64,000 nucleotides of DNA from an uncultured Eggerthella sp. Its GTDB lineage: Bacteria > Actinomycetota > Coriobacteriia > Coriobacteriales > Eggerthellaceae. The position numbers and the translations under genes were made by a program. Numbering within the stretch: the stretch's first letter is position 1; each line of letters starts with the position of its first letter. The DNA is taken from NCBI GenBank assembly GCA_900546175.1, contig URBX01000001.1, positions 62,001 through 126,000 on the forward strand, given 5' to 3'. This document shows positions 18,300 through 27,768 of this stretch, one piece after another. The notes below the pieces were generated by a model. That model was not told the origin of the DNA. It searched no databases and worked only from the letters and a program-made list of their open reading frames with translations.

Positions 18300-19262
18300 T
18301 TACAAGCGAAGATTCATTTCTTCAGCACGTGCATACGCGCTTACAATTTTCGCTACCAATGAATTACGCACAACGTCACGGGCTTTGAAATCACAGAAAG
18401 CAATTTCATCAAGTCCATTTAGTACTTGGCGAACCGTTTTTAATCCAGAAATGCCCTTTGGCAAGTCAGTTTGAGTGATATCTCCGGTAACAACCATTTT
18501 TGAGCCCATACCTAAACGCGTAAGAAACATTTTCATTTGCTGAGGCGTTGTATTCTGCGCTTCATCAAGCACGATAAAACTATCATTGAGCGTACGACCA
18601 CGCATGAAAGCAAGAGGAGCAATTTCAATAGTTCCATCTTGGAGATACTTAGTTGCACGTGCTGAATCCATCATCTCAAAGAGCGCATCGTAAAGAGGGC
18701 GAATATAAGGGTCAATCTTTTCGTTTAAAGTGCCTGGCAAAAAGCCTAAGTTCTCTCCCGCTTCTACAACTGGACGAGTAAGAATAATGCGTCCAACTTC
18801 TTTATTGTTTAACGCCGCAATAGCCATTGCCATTGCAAGGTAGGTTTTACCCGTACCAGCAGGACCAATACCAAAGGTGATGGTGTTTTTTCTAATAGCA
18901 TCCACATAGTTTTTTTGAGTTACGGTTTTTGGACGAACCGCCCTTCCTCTAAAGGAAAGAATAATGTCGTCTTTTAGTGGTTTCGGAGCAAATTCACCGG
19001 TCTTGAGCAAATCAAGACTTCTTCGAACATAATCAGAGGTGAGCTTGCCTTCCTGCTCAATAGTTTTAAATAAATCAGTAAATAACGTAGTAAGCATATC
19101 AATTTCAATTGAGGATGCTGAAATGAGAACCTGATTTCCCCTCACGGTAATTCTTCCCGAAAAAGAATCTTCAATGAGATGGAGATACTCATCTTGAGGA
19201 CCGAACAATACCGTTGGCTCTACCGTATCTGGAATTAGAATGGTTAAGGTGTTCTCACTCAT
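18300..19262 (-). CDS. phoH: PhoH family ATPase
   Basis: A PhoH-like protein of 320 residues: an N-terminal KH-like region (~1-100), then a P-loop ATPase with Walker A GPAGTGKTY (~residues 133-141), Walker B FIVLDEAQN (~230) and the sensor TGDITQTDLP. The family is linked to RNA metabolism and ribosome maturation with YbeY, though a precise reaction is unproven. The ATG shares a 4-bp ATGA overlap with the mtaB stop, so translation is probably coupled. Confidence 0.93.
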   Translation of the reverse strand: MSENTLTILIPDTVEPTVLFGPQDEYLHLIEDSFSGRITVRGNQVLISASSIEIDMLTTLFTDLFKTIEQEGKLTSDYVRRSLDLLKTGEFAPKPLKDDIILSFRGRAVRPKTVTQKNYVDAIRKNTITFGIGPAGTGKTYLAMAMAIAALNNKEVGRIILTRPVVEAGENLGFLPGTLNEKIDPYIRPLYDALFEMMDSARATKYLQDGTIEIAPLAFMRGRTLNDSFIVLDEAQNTTPQQMKMFLTRLGMGSKMVVTGDITQTDLPKGISGLKTVRQVLNGLDEIAFCDFKARDVVRNSLVAKIVSAYARAEEMNLRL

Positions 19263-20452
19263 GATTCGTAAACCCCTCTTTCATTGAAACCTTTTGGCGC
19301 AAGAATTACCTTAGTATTAACCGGTAAATCTTTTGATACCACTATTTTATAGTAGGATTCAGTTGTTCCTAAGCCTGGTTGTTCAATTACTACGTCTTGA
19401 TTTGTTCCAATATAGGCTTGTGCGTATGCTTGACGTAATTCGTTTCCTAAACAAGACAACTCATGCGCGCGCTGTTCCTTTATTTCAGGACTGATTTGGT
19501 CAAGTCTTTGCGCCGCAGGAGTGCCTTGACGCTTTGAATAGCGAAATACATGAATCTTTGTGAACCCTACGCGCTTTGCCAATGAGAGCGTTTCTTGGAA
19601 ATCCTGATCTGTTTCACCAGGAAAACCAACAATTATGTCAGTACTAAGAGAAATGTCAGGAATCTGTCTCTTTATATCGGTACAAAGTTCCAAAAAATAC
19701 TCAGAAGAATACGGCCTATTCATTTCCTTAAGGACTTTTGAAGAACCAGATTGAAGAGGAAGATGAAGGTGTCTACAAATTCTTCCCTTACTCTTGGCGA
19801 TTAAGTCAATTAACTCTTTCTGAACTGAACATGGTTCAATAGAGCTTATGCGAAAACGTATATCGGTATGTGCTGTCTTCTCAAGCAAAGTACGCAAAAG
19901 CGTTACTAAGCTCTGGTTTTCAAAATGGTAAGAACCTAAATCAATCCCGGTAAGCACTACTTCTTTTACGCCTGATTCTGCAAGAAAGACAACTTCGGTC
20001 ACGATGTCCTCGCACGGGCGCGACCAGGCCTTACCGCGCGCAACATGCACAATACAGTACGTACAAGAGTGATTACATCCATCCTGAACTTTTACTCCAA
20101 CGCGAGTGGGAAACGTTTCACCAATTCTCAAGGCTTCAGTGCTATCAGCAAGCAATTCGGCCTTATCAATAATGAAAACACGCGGATCAAGAGCACTCAG
20201 CTCATCAGGCGAAATGGTTGCAGCACAACCCGTAATTAGTAGTTTTGCTTCTTGGTTTTGTCTGAGAAGCTTTCGGATAGTCTTTCTTGTTTTCTTTTCA
20301 GCTTCACCCGTAACCGTGCAGGTATTTACAACAATGATGTCCGCATCATCAGGAGAAGTAACTTCACACCCACGCGATTGATACGCTAAAGAAATAGTGT
20401 CAGACTCTACACGGTTTACTTTACAGCCTAGATTAACTACCGAAACATTCAT
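19259..20452 (-). CDS. mtaB: tRNA t6A37 methylthiotransferase MtaB
   Basis: A radical-SAM methylthiotransferase converting t6A to ms2t6A at tRNA position 37. The N-terminal UPF0004 domain has cysteines in NLGCKVNRVES, NTCTVTGEAEKKT and TGCAATIS; the radical-SAM triad is DGCNHSCTYC (~residue 145); a TRAM-like end follows. The LGCKVN and NTCTVTGEAEKK signatures are MtaB-type, unlike the RimO at 1917-3263. The ATG has AAAGGA five bases upstream. It follows rsmE by 9 bp, the conserved rsmE-mtaB pair. Confidence 0.92.
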   Translation of the reverse strand: MNVSVVNLGCKVNRVESDTISLAYQSRGCEVTSPDDADIIVVNTCTVTGEAEKKTRKTIRKLLRQNQEAKLLITGCAATISPDELSALDPRVFIIDKAELLADSTEALRIGETFPTRVGVKVQDGCNHSCTYCIVHVARGKAWSRPCEDIVTEVVFLAESGVKEVVLTGIDLGSYHFENQSLVTLLRTLLEKTAHTDIRFRISSIEPCSVQKELIDLIAKSKGRICRHLHLPLQSGSSKVLKEMNRPYSSEYFLELCTDIKRQIPDISLSTDIIVGFPGETDQDFQETLSLAKRVGFTKIHVFRYSKRQGTPAAQRLDQISPEIKEQRAHELSCLGNELRQAYAQAYIGTNQDVVIEQPGLGTTESYYKIVVSKDLPVNTKVILAPKGFNERGVYES

Positions 20453-20461
20453 GTCATTCCT

Positions 20462-21268
20462 TTAAACAAGAGGCATATTTCCAAGTGCTCCCAATTCATA
20501 GAGCACAAGAGCTGGGCCAACAATACCAGCTGTTTCTGTTCTCAAGATTGTAGAACCAAGCGAAACCAAAGATGCCGAAGATAGCTTCTGTCTAAAGATA
20601 TCAACTTCTGTTTGGGACAAGCCGCCTTCAGGACCAACCACGACCGCAATTTGATATGGCTTATGAAAATTGTCCTCTTTAATTTTCGTCATAACATCAC
20701 TGAGTGCTTGCTTGATATAACAGGTTTCAGGTGCTTCTTCCCAAAGAATGAGCACTGCATCATAGGATTCAAGTAAAGATATCACCTGAGAGACTGTTGA
20801 AAGATTCTCTATAGAAGGAATCGAAGCACTTCCACATTGCATAGCAGCACTTTTAACAATACTCTCCCACCGTTGTTTTCTTTTTTCTGCCTTCTTCGCG
20901 TCAAGTTTTACAACCGAACGCTCGCATTCAAAAGGAATAAAAGCGCTAACTCCCAGCTCGGTTGCATGACGAAGAATAAGATCGAACTTATCTCCTTTTG
21001 GTAAACCCTGAACAAGCGTTACCGCATAAGATGGAGCCTTATAGGAAGTGTGTTTACTAATAGCAACACGCATACCTTCATTATCGAATGAAATAATTTC
21101 ACATTCAAAATAATCAAGCGAGGCATCAATTACCGCAATATGCTCTTTAGGTAAAAGACGTAAAACACGCGCATGCTTTACGTCTTCGGTTTCAAGCTCA
21201 AGAATAAAATCACTTGAGGATATTGTACTTAACACCTGTTGAGACAGGAAGAAGCGAGGAAGGGACAT
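20462..21268 (-). CDS. rsmE: 16S rRNA m3U1498 methyltransferase RsmE
   Basis: A SPOUT-fold methyltransferase for U1498 of 16S rRNA. The 268 residues show an N-terminal PUA-like domain, then LVQGLPKGDKFDLILRHATELG and the knot signatures VVGPEGGLSQTEVD and LGSTILRTETAG near the C-terminus. The ATG is preceded by AAGG at six bases. It lies 8 bp downstream of dnaJ. In Bacillus prmA stands between dnaJ and rsmE; it is missing here. Confidence 0.94.
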   Translation of the reverse strand: MSLPRFFLSQQVLSTISSSDFILELETEDVKHARVLRLLPKEHIAVIDASLDYFECEIISFDNEGMRVAISKHTSYKAPSYAVTLVQGLPKGDKFDLILRHATELGVSAFIPFECERSVVKLDAKKAEKRKQRWESIVKSAAMQCGSASIPSIENLSTVSQVISLLESYDAVLILWEEAPETCYIKQALSDVMTKIKEDNFHKPYQIAVVVGPEGGLSQTEVDIFRQKLSSASLVSLGSTILRTETAGIVGPALVLYELGALGNMPLV

Positions 21269-21276
21269 ACCAAACC

Positions 21277-22419
21277 TTATCCACTAAATGCATCACGAAT
21301 CTTTTGGAATGCTCCCTTAGGGCCAGAAGTTTCTTCACCCATTTCTTCAGCAAGCTTTTCAAGAATCTCACGCTCTGCTTTAGATAAACGAGTTGGAATC
21401 TTAACTTCAACATGGACATATAAATCGCCACGACTCGAAGTGCGTGCCTTAGGCATACCGTAATTCTTTACCCGAACCGTTTGGCCATACTGACATCCTT
21501 CCGGAATGGCAACGGTAATCTTTTCATTTTCAAGAATTCCATCAACCTGGATTTCACAACCAAGTGCTGCCTGAACCATAGAAATAGCGGCAGAGGCATG
21601 AAGATCATCTCCGTCACGCTCAAAGAATTCGTGCTGTTCAATGCGAATAGTTACAATCAAATCGCCTGGTTCCGCACCGCGAAGACCTGCTTCGCCACGC
21701 TTGCTAAGACGAAGTTGCTGACCATCTCGAATACCCGCAGGAATAGTAACGGTAAGACGCTGACGATCAGGAACACGACCCTGACCTTCGCACTCAGGAC
21801 AAGGATCTTCAATTATGTGGCCCGAACCGTTACAACGAGGACAAGTAGTTGCCGTCTGCATGCTTCCCAAAAACGTCTGCTGAACCGAAACAACCCTGCC
21901 TTTGCCTTGGCATTCAGGACAAGTTTCTTCGTGTCCATTTTCACCTAAACCAGTGCCGTTGCAGTCAGAACAAGGAGAAAGACGGTCGTATACAATCTCT
22001 TTTTGAGCACCTGCAGCTGCTTCTTCCAAGGTAATACGTAAGCCAACAGCCATGTCTCTACCTTCACGGCGCTGAGAAGATCGAGAACTTCCTCCTGCTG
22101 ATCCTCCAAAGAAAGAACTAAAGAGGTCTCCCATTCCAAATCCGCCACCAAAAAGGTCTTCCAAATCAACATAACCAGCACCAGCAGGACCACCGCCCGC
22201 AGCACCTGGAATAGAGCCAGTACGGTCATAGTAGGAACGTTTCTGAGGGTCGCTTAAAACGTCATATGCTTCGTTAAGTTCTTTAAATCTATCTTCAGCA
22301 TCAGGTTCTTTATTAACATCTGGATGAAGCGTACGGGCTTTTTTTCGAAATGCCTTTTTTATTTCATCGTCAGTTGCGTCTCGACTAACACCCAACAATT
22401 CATACAAATCTTTTTCCAT
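21277..22419 (-). CDS. dnaJ: Chaperone DnaJ
   Basis: Hsp40 co-chaperone delivering substrates to DnaK. All domains are present: a J-domain with HPD (residues ~32-34, TLHPDVNKE), a Gly-rich linker (GGGPAGAG..., GGGFGMGDLF), four CxxCxGxG zinc repeats (CSDCNGTG, CPECQGKG, CPRCNGSG, CPECEGQG, ~145-220) and the C-terminal substrate domains. The ATG has only a weak SD. It follows hrcA by 106 bp, with no grpE or dnaK between. The spacer holds a near-perfect palindrome (22451-22475). It is expected to be co-regulated by HrcA. Confidence 0.95.
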   Translation of the reverse strand: MEKDLYELLGVSRDATDDEIKKAFRKKARTLHPDVNKEPDAEDRFKELNEAYDVLSDPQKRSYYDRTGSIPGAAGGGPAGAGYVDLEDLFGGGFGMGDLFSSFFGGSAGGSSRSSQRREGRDMAVGLRITLEEAAAGAQKEIVYDRLSPCSDCNGTGLGENGHEETCPECQGKGRVVSVQQTFLGSMQTATTCPRCNGSGHIIEDPCPECEGQGRVPDRQRLTVTIPAGIRDGQQLRLSKRGEAGLRGAEPGDLIVTIRIEQHEFFERDGDDLHASAAISMVQAALGCEIQVDGILENEKITVAIPEGCQYGQTVRVKNYGMPKARTSSRGDLYVHVEVKIPTRLSKAEREILEKLAEEMGEETSGPKGAFQKIRDAFSG

Positions 22420-22450
22420 TACTTAGTCACACTTTCATTTCTATGATTTT

Positions 22451-22475
22451 TGCTGCAAAAGTACTTTTTACAGCA
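22451..22475. repeat. Palindrome in the hrcA-dnaJ spacer
   Basis: TGCTGCAAAA (22451-22460) and TTTTACAGCA (22466-22475) pair over 10 positions with one mismatch (a U-G wobble in the minus-strand RNA), around a 5-base loop. There is no U-run after it in the minus transcript, so a processing or stabilising hairpin is more likely than a terminator. Confidence 0.5.
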
Positions 22476-22525
22476 TGTACTACCATTATCGCAAGTTACA
22501 CAGTTTCCTCTGCGCACTAAGGGCC

Positions 22526-23524
22526 TTATTCATCTTGTTGCAGTACATCCTTTGCGGCACGTACCGCTTTGAGAACTTGGCTGTAGTTCATTCGTGTTGG
22601 ACCCACAATTGCAATAAGCCCCATATTATCGTCTACTCCGAACTTACTTGCAATAAGAGAGACTCCCGTTAAAGCCGCAGCCCCATTTTCAGAACCAATT
22701 CTTACCACTGGGGCATCCGACTTAATAGCTTCATCCATCACTTCCATAAGAATAGTGTTTTTCTCAAGCTGTTCAAGAACAGGCAGAATCCTGCTTGAAT
22801 CTTGGAACTCAGGTTTATGTAAAAGGTTAGACACACCCGATGGCTGAATATGTTGCTGGTCTTTGTCCTCGAGTGCTTTTATCATTTCTTTCACAAGAAG
22901 GCGATATAGTTCATTATTTTCTATTCGTCTTTGTAGAATAGGAAACGTTTCTTTATTCAAGGTTTGCTGAGCAAACACTTCGTTAAGAATACTTTCAGCT
23001 TTAACAATTTCTGCATCGGTATACCGTTGAGGTAATTCAATATGCCTATCAAACACCTGTCCGTCTTTTGAAATGATAACCATTAGAAGACGAGAAGGAG
23101 TCAAGGCAACAAGTGACACTTTCAGCACATCAAGAGAGATTAATCGAGGTGGAATAATCAGGCTCAAACAATCAGTAAAATTCATAAGCGCCTGTTTAGT
23201 CTGCTCAATCAAGTCATCAATCTCTAATGCAGTTTGACGAATACGAGAAAACTCTTCAACACGCACTTCCGTTTCAGGAAGACTCTCCAAAAGTTCATCA
23301 ACAAAAGCGCGGTATCCGAAATCGGTTGGAATTCTACCTGCTGAAGTATGAGGCTGAGAGAGATAGCCTTGGTTTTCAAGATAAGAGAGCTCGTTTCGAA
23401 TAGTGGCAGAGCTGAAACCGAGATTATAGCGATCAACAAGCGTACGAGAACCAACCGGCACTGCGTACTTAATATATTCTTCAATAAGAGCACGAAGAAC
23501 AATATGTCGACGATCAGATAACAC
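22526..23524 (-). CDS. hrcA: Heat-inducible repressor HrcA
   Basis: Represses heat-shock operons by binding CIRCE. The 332-residue protein begins with a winged-helix DNA-binding domain (LSDRRHIVLRALIEEYIKYAVPVGS..., with SSATIRNELSYLENQGYLSQPHTSAGRIPT at ~35-65), followed by the GAF-like and dimerisation parts (RIGSENG near 275, GLIAIVGPTRMNYSQV near 305). The start is GTG 23524, set by AGGAGG five bases upstream. Its own promoter carries a CIRCE-type repeat, so it is autoregulated. dnaJ is the next gene. Confidence 0.95.
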   Translation of the reverse strand: MLSDRRHIVLRALIEEYIKYAVPVGSRTLVDRYNLGFSSATIRNELSYLENQGYLSQPHTSAGRIPTDFGYRAFVDELLESLPETEVRVEEFSRIRQTALEIDDLIEQTKQALMNFTDCLSLIIPPRLISLDVLKVSLVALTPSRLLMVIISKDGQVFDRHIELPQRYTDAEIVKAESILNEVFAQQTLNKETFPILQRRIENNELYRLLVKEMIKALEDKDQQHIQPSGVSNLLHKPEFQDSSRILPVLEQLEKNTILMEVMDEAIKSDAPVVRIGSENGAAALTGVSLIASKFGVDDNMGLIAIVGPTRMNYSQVLKAVRAAKDVLQQDE

Positions 23525-23550
23525 TCAAACCTCCTATCCACTAGACGATT

Positions 23551-23585
23551 TTAGCAGTGTAGCGTGTTGAGTGCTAAGAAATCAA
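23551..23585 (-). promoter_or_regulatory. hrcA promoter with CIRCE operator
   Basis: The inverted repeat TTAGCAGTG-N9-GAGTGCTAA occupies 23551-23577; canonical CIRCE is TTAGCACTC-N9-GAGTGCTAA, so one arm is perfect and the other has two changes. On the minus strand a promoter, TTGATT (23585-23580) and TACACT (23561-23556) with an 18-base spacer, overlaps it. HrcA binding would therefore block transcription of hrcA and dnaJ until heat stress. Confidence 0.85.
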
Positions 23586-23595
23586 GCTAAAGACA

Positions 23596-24750
23596 CTAAT
23601 CTTCCAAGGAATTGTCTAATGAAAGAATGGTCCCATAGAGGTGATTCCCAAACAACCACCCTTTATGGGTAGGTATATAACGTCCTTTATCGTAATCAAG
23701 ATAATCATCGTTAATCAATGAGTTGATACACGGATATACACCCTCAACCGATTCACTTACTTTGTCAAGATAATATTCCGATACCCCTTTTGACATTCTC
23801 ATCCCCAGCATCACATCTTCGATAAGATACTGATTTTTTGAAAGCTGTTCTTCAACAACTCCGTTACGAATTCTTTGACGAATGTCATCATTTTGTCTCA
23901 TAGAAACTGCGTGTTTTCCCAAACCAAGGTAAGGAATACCCGTCCAGTAAGCACTATTATGTTTGCACTCATAGCCTGGCAAAGCATAACTTGCCACTTC
24001 ATAACGATGAAAACCCGCTTTATAAAGGATATTTTGGGCTAATTCCATCATTTCCACGGCCAAATCTTCATCAAGGGAAAGCAAACCATTGTCCCACTCA
24101 CTAAACAGGACAGTCCCTTCTTCAAGAATGAGTGGATAGATACTGATATGTTTTACCCCTAAAGCAAGCGCTGTTTCCAAAGAGGCAATAAAGCTTTCTT
24201 TTGATTGGTGCGGTAACCCACACATAAGGTCAATGCTGACATTTTCGAATCGTTGCTGTGCCATTTTTATTGCGCTAATAGCCTGAGAAGAATCGTGAAT
24301 TCTGCCAATTGAACGCAATACCTCATCATCAAAGGATTGAACGCCAATAGACAATCGTGTTACTCCAAGGGCATATAAATCTTTAACCATAGATTCTGTA
24401 AAGCTCTCGGGATTTACCTCAAGTGTGCATTCCGTATCGGGGGTTAAATGCATTGACAAACTTAAAGTATAAAAAAGGCTAGAAAGGCGTTTGCTGCCAA
24501 AATGGGTAGGTGTTCCCCCTCCAATATACACCGTTTCAATTTCACCAAGTAAACCTATTCTTGAAGCTTTTCTAATCTGCTCAATAAGAAAGATGAGATA
24601 ATCATCCATTTCTTTTGAATCAGCAGCTAAAGCTTTAGTGGGGAAATCACAGTATTTACAACGTTTTTTGCAAAAAGGCAGATGAATATAGAGAGCCTTG
24701 TAGGGGTGGAACAATTCAGAATCATCAAAAATGTCAGCTAGCTGTTCCAC
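23596..24750 (-). CDS. hemW: Radical SAM heme chaperone HemW-like
   Basis: A HemN-like radical-SAM protein of the HemW branch, thought to deliver heme rather than oxidise coproporphyrinogen. The triad Cx3Cx2C appears as CKKRCKYC close to the N-terminus, followed by GGGTPT and the HemW-type SIGVQSFDD. The start chosen is GTG 24750, with AAGGGG six bases upstream (384 residues). The open frame reaches another GTG at 24789 (397 residues) without an evident SD. It lies downstream of lepA and dusB and just above the hrcA promoter; lepA-hemW-hrcA is a conserved order. Confidence 0.88.
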   Translation of the reverse strand: MEQLADIFDDSELFHPYKALYIHLPFCKKRCKYCDFPTKALAADSKEMDDYLIFLIEQIRKASRIGLLGEIETVYIGGGTPTHFGSKRLSSLFYTLSLSMHLTPDTECTLEVNPESFTESMVKDLYALGVTRLSIGVQSFDDEVLRSIGRIHDSSQAISAIKMAQQRFENVSIDLMCGLPHQSKESFIASLETALALGVKHISIYPLILEEGTVLFSEWDNGLLSLDEDLAVEMMELAQNILYKAGFHRYEVASYALPGYECKHNSAYWTGIPYLGLGKHAVSMRQNDDIRQRIRNGVVEEQLSKNQYLIEDVMLGMRMSKGVSEYYLDKVSESVEGVYPCINSLINDDYLDYDKGRYIPTHKGWLFGNHLYGTILSLDNSLED

Positions 24751-24810
24751 GTATTTCCCCTTCGTAGCGTTAGTGTCCGCCGTGTGCACTCAAGAAACAA
24801 ACCGATAGTA

Positions 24811-25806
24811 CTAACTATACTTATACGGATATTTTTCCCTATCAAGAGCAATACATTCAAGCATTTCGTCAAAAACACACTCGAAATCAGGATAAAAGGT
24901 ACAGTGGTTAATACGGGCCCTAAACCGTGCTGCTTCAGGAAGACCCGCAAGATACCACATAGCATGTTTTCTCATGCGTGCAATATTGGTATGAGAACGA
25001 ACCGATAGTAAATAGGCATGACGTTTAGCCATTGCGATTTTTTCTTCAGGAGCAGGCTTAACAAAAGAACCATTGTTACAGAGCGCAGAAACTATGTCAG
25101 CAAAAATCCAAGGGTTTCCATATGCTCCTCTGCCAATCATTACGGCATCGCAATCTGTCTGCTCAAGCATCTTTTTTGCATCAGACCCACAGGTAATATC
25201 CCCATTTCCTATAACAGGAATGGTCACTGCATCCTTGACGCGCTTAATTGAATCCCAGTCTGCGTTTCCGTGATAAAACTGCTGCGCAAATCGTCCGTGA
25301 ACTGCAACAGCCTGCGCACCTGACTGTTCTGCCATACGAGCAAAATCAACACAAGTTTCTTGGCCTTGATAGAAACCTCTTCTAAACTTTACAGTGACTG
25401 GACACGAAACCGCAGTGGAGACTCGCTCAATAATCCGAGAAGCCAATAGAGGGTCTTTCATGAGAGCAGAGCCATCTCCTTTTCCTGCAATCTTTTTTGC
25501 AGGACAACCCATATTGATATCAAGAGCGAAAAGCTTCTCGCCGAACAGTTCCTCAACCCATTGGGCTTGAGTTGCCATAGTATCTGGTTCGTGGCCGAAT
25601 ATCTGCACAGAGACCTTTGTTTCGTTTTCGCCCAAACGCAGAATAGATTCTGTTTTCTTGCTGCCATAACTCAAAGCCTTAGCAGAAACCATTTCGGTAT
25701 ACGTAAGCTGAGCTCCTTGCTCAATACAAAGAGAGCGAAACACTTCGTCGGTTACCCCTGCCATTGGAGCAAGAATGATATTTCGTGAGGAGAAATCGAG
25801 GGCCAT
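24811..25806 (-). CDS. dusB: tRNA-dihydrouridine synthase (DusB type)
   Basis: A flavin enzyme reducing specific uridines in tRNA. The 331 residues start with the Dus barrel segment NIILAPMAGVTDEVFR, continue with FALDINMGCPAKKI carrying the catalytic cysteine (~residue 100), VKFRRGF, and VIGNGDI and MIGRGAYGNPWIF in the FMN-binding part. The NMGCPAKKI and GDGSALM segments fit the DusB branch. The ATG start is at 25806, 14 bp after lepA. It was probably inserted between lepA and hemW relative to Bacillus. Confidence 0.9.
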   Translation of the reverse strand: MALDFSSRNIILAPMAGVTDEVFRSLCIEQGAQLTYTEMVSAKALSYGSKKTESILRLGENETKVSVQIFGHEPDTMATQAQWVEELFGEKLFALDINMGCPAKKIAGKGDGSALMKDPLLASRIIERVSTAVSCPVTVKFRRGFYQGQETCVDFARMAEQSGAQAVAVHGRFAQQFYHGNADWDSIKRVKDAVTIPVIGNGDITCGSDAKKMLEQTDCDAVMIGRGAYGNPWIFADIVSALCNNGSFVKPAPEEKIAMAKRHAYLLSVRSHTNIARMRKHAMWYLAGLPEAARFRARINHCTFYPDFECVFDEMLECIALDREKYPYKYS

Positions 25807-25820
25807 AAACTCTACTTGAT

Positions 25821-27626
25821 TTATTCATCAACCTTAAGAATAGCCATAAAAGCCTCTTGAGGTACTTCAACATTACCAATGTTTTTCATGCGCTTCTTGC
25901 CTTTTTTCTGTTTCTCCAAAAGCTTACGTTTACGAGAAATATCACCACCGTAGCACTTAGCAAGAACATCTTTTCGCAACGCACGTACTGTTTGACGCGC
26001 AAGAACACGAGATCCTACCGCCGCTTGAATTGGTACTTCAAACTGTTGGCGCGGAATAATGTCTTTCAGTTTTTCGCAAAGAACACGACCTCGGTCATAC
26101 GCTTTATCGGTGTGAACAATAAAGCTCAAGGCGTCAATTGGTTTGCCCGACAAAAGAATGTCAAGTTTGACTAACTTAGAAGCCTTATATTCATCAAAAT
26201 CATAGTCAAGGGAGGCGTATCCCTTCGTACGTGATTTAAGCTGGTCAAAGAAGTCCATAATCAATTCTGAAAGAGGAATTTCCCAAAGCATTTCAACCGT
26301 AGAAGTGCTTAAGTAGTTCATTGTTTTAAATGTTCCTCGTCTAGAAACCGCAATTTCCATTACCGCACCAATATAATCTGGTGGAATCAAGATTTTTGCT
26401 TTGAGATACGGCTCTTCGATATGGTCAATTTCACTTACATCAGGCATATCCTGAGGCGAATGGAGAGAAATCATTTCACCGTTAGTTTTAAAAACATGGT
26501 ATTCAACCGACGGAGCAGTAGCTAATAGATCCAAGTTAAATTCTCGCTCAAGACGTTCTTTGATTACCTCCATATGAAGCAATCCTAAGAATCCAACTCG
26601 GAAACCAAAACCAAGAGCGTGGCTATTCTCTGCTTCATAGATGAGAGCTGGATCATTTAAAGAAAGCTTATCAAGAGCGTCTTTTAGGTCTTCATACTGG
26701 TCTGCATCAATTGGGAACAAACCTGTGTATACCATTGGTTTTACATCTCGATAACCCTCAATAGGCTCACTGCAGCCATTCTTTGAAAGAGTAATAGTGT
26801 CGCCTACCTTAACTTGTGAAGGATCTTTCAGTCCCGTAACAAGATAACCTACTTCACCCACTCCTAATGAATTTGTAGGTACTTCAGTAGGACGACGAAC
26901 GCCAACTTCTTCAACAAGAGTAACGGTTTGGGTTGCCATCATTTTGATTTCTTGGCCCTTCTTAATTGAGCCATCAATAATGCGAATAAGAGCAACAACG
27001 CCACGATAGGCATCAAAATAGGAATCAAAAATGAGGGCACGTAAAGGAGCATCAGGATTACCTTCAGGATGAGGGATATTGTAGACAACTGCTTCGAGTA
27101 AATCGTGAATACCTACTCCTGTTTTACCGCTCGCTAAAACTGCATCATCTGCAGGAATTGCAAGGCCGTCTTCAATTTCTTGACGCACTCGCTCAGGATC
27201 AGCTGCAGGAAGGTCAATCTTATTAATCAAAGGAACAATTTCAAGATTGGCATTCATTGCCATCATTGCATTTGCAACCGTTTGAGCCTCAACACCTTGT
27301 GTAGAGTCAACAACAAGAACAGCCCCTTCACACGCAGCAAGAGAACGAGAGACCTCATAGGTGAAGTCAACATGGCCGGGAGTATCAATTAAATTGAAAT
27401 GATAGATTTGACCATCATCTGCTTTGTAGTCAACACGCACAGCTTGACTTTTGATGGTAATACCACGCTCACGTTCGATATCCATTGAGTCAAGAACCTG
27501 TTCTTTCATATCGCGCTTGGAAACAGTTTCGGTCATTTCCAAAATGCGATCAGATAAGGTTGATTTACCGTGATCAATATGAGCGATGATAGAAAAATTT
27601 CGAATATGTTCTGGATTAAGAGTCAT
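25821..27626 (-). CDS. lepA: Elongation factor 4 (LepA)
   Basis: A ribosome-dependent GTPase that back-translocates or remodels stalled ribosomes. The 601 residues have G1 AHIDHGKST (~15-23), G2/G3 RGITI and DTPGHVDF, G4 NKIDLP, then EF-G-like domains and the LepA-specific C-terminal domain (DISRKRKLLEKQKKGKKRMK, ~570). The ATG is at 27626. The 142-bp divergent gap to rpsT is AT-rich; a possible promoter (TTGAAG-N17-TAATTA on minus) is seen but is weak. Confidence 0.96.
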   Translation of the reverse strand: MTLNPEHIRNFSIIAHIDHGKSTLSDRILEMTETVSKRDMKEQVLDSMDIERERGITIKSQAVRVDYKADDGQIYHFNLIDTPGHVDFTYEVSRSLAACEGAVLVVDSTQGVEAQTVANAMMAMNANLEIVPLINKIDLPAADPERVRQEIEDGLAIPADDAVLASGKTGVGIHDLLEAVVYNIPHPEGNPDAPLRALIFDSYFDAYRGVVALIRIIDGSIKKGQEIKMMATQTVTLVEEVGVRRPTEVPTNSLGVGEVGYLVTGLKDPSQVKVGDTITLSKNGCSEPIEGYRDVKPMVYTGLFPIDADQYEDLKDALDKLSLNDPALIYEAENSHALGFGFRVGFLGLLHMEVIKERLEREFNLDLLATAPSVEYHVFKTNGEMISLHSPQDMPDVSEIDHIEEPYLKAKILIPPDYIGAVMEIAVSRRGTFKTMNYLSTSTVEMLWEIPLSELIMDFFDQLKSRTKGYASLDYDFDEYKASKLVKLDILLSGKPIDALSFIVHTDKAYDRGRVLCEKLKDIIPRQQFEVPIQAAVGSRVLARQTVRALRKDVLAKCYGGDISRKRKLLEKQKKGKKRMKNIGNVEVPQEAFMAILKVDE

Positions 27627-27768
27627 AATAAAGGGAATTCTACCTTACCTTTTTAAAAGAATGTTCAAATAATTAGTATTTTTATTATATCTCTTCAAAA
27701 TAATAGTAATTTTGTGATAGGATATTTTGGCTTTCGTCTACAAGTAGTAATTATATGGAGGATAGAAC

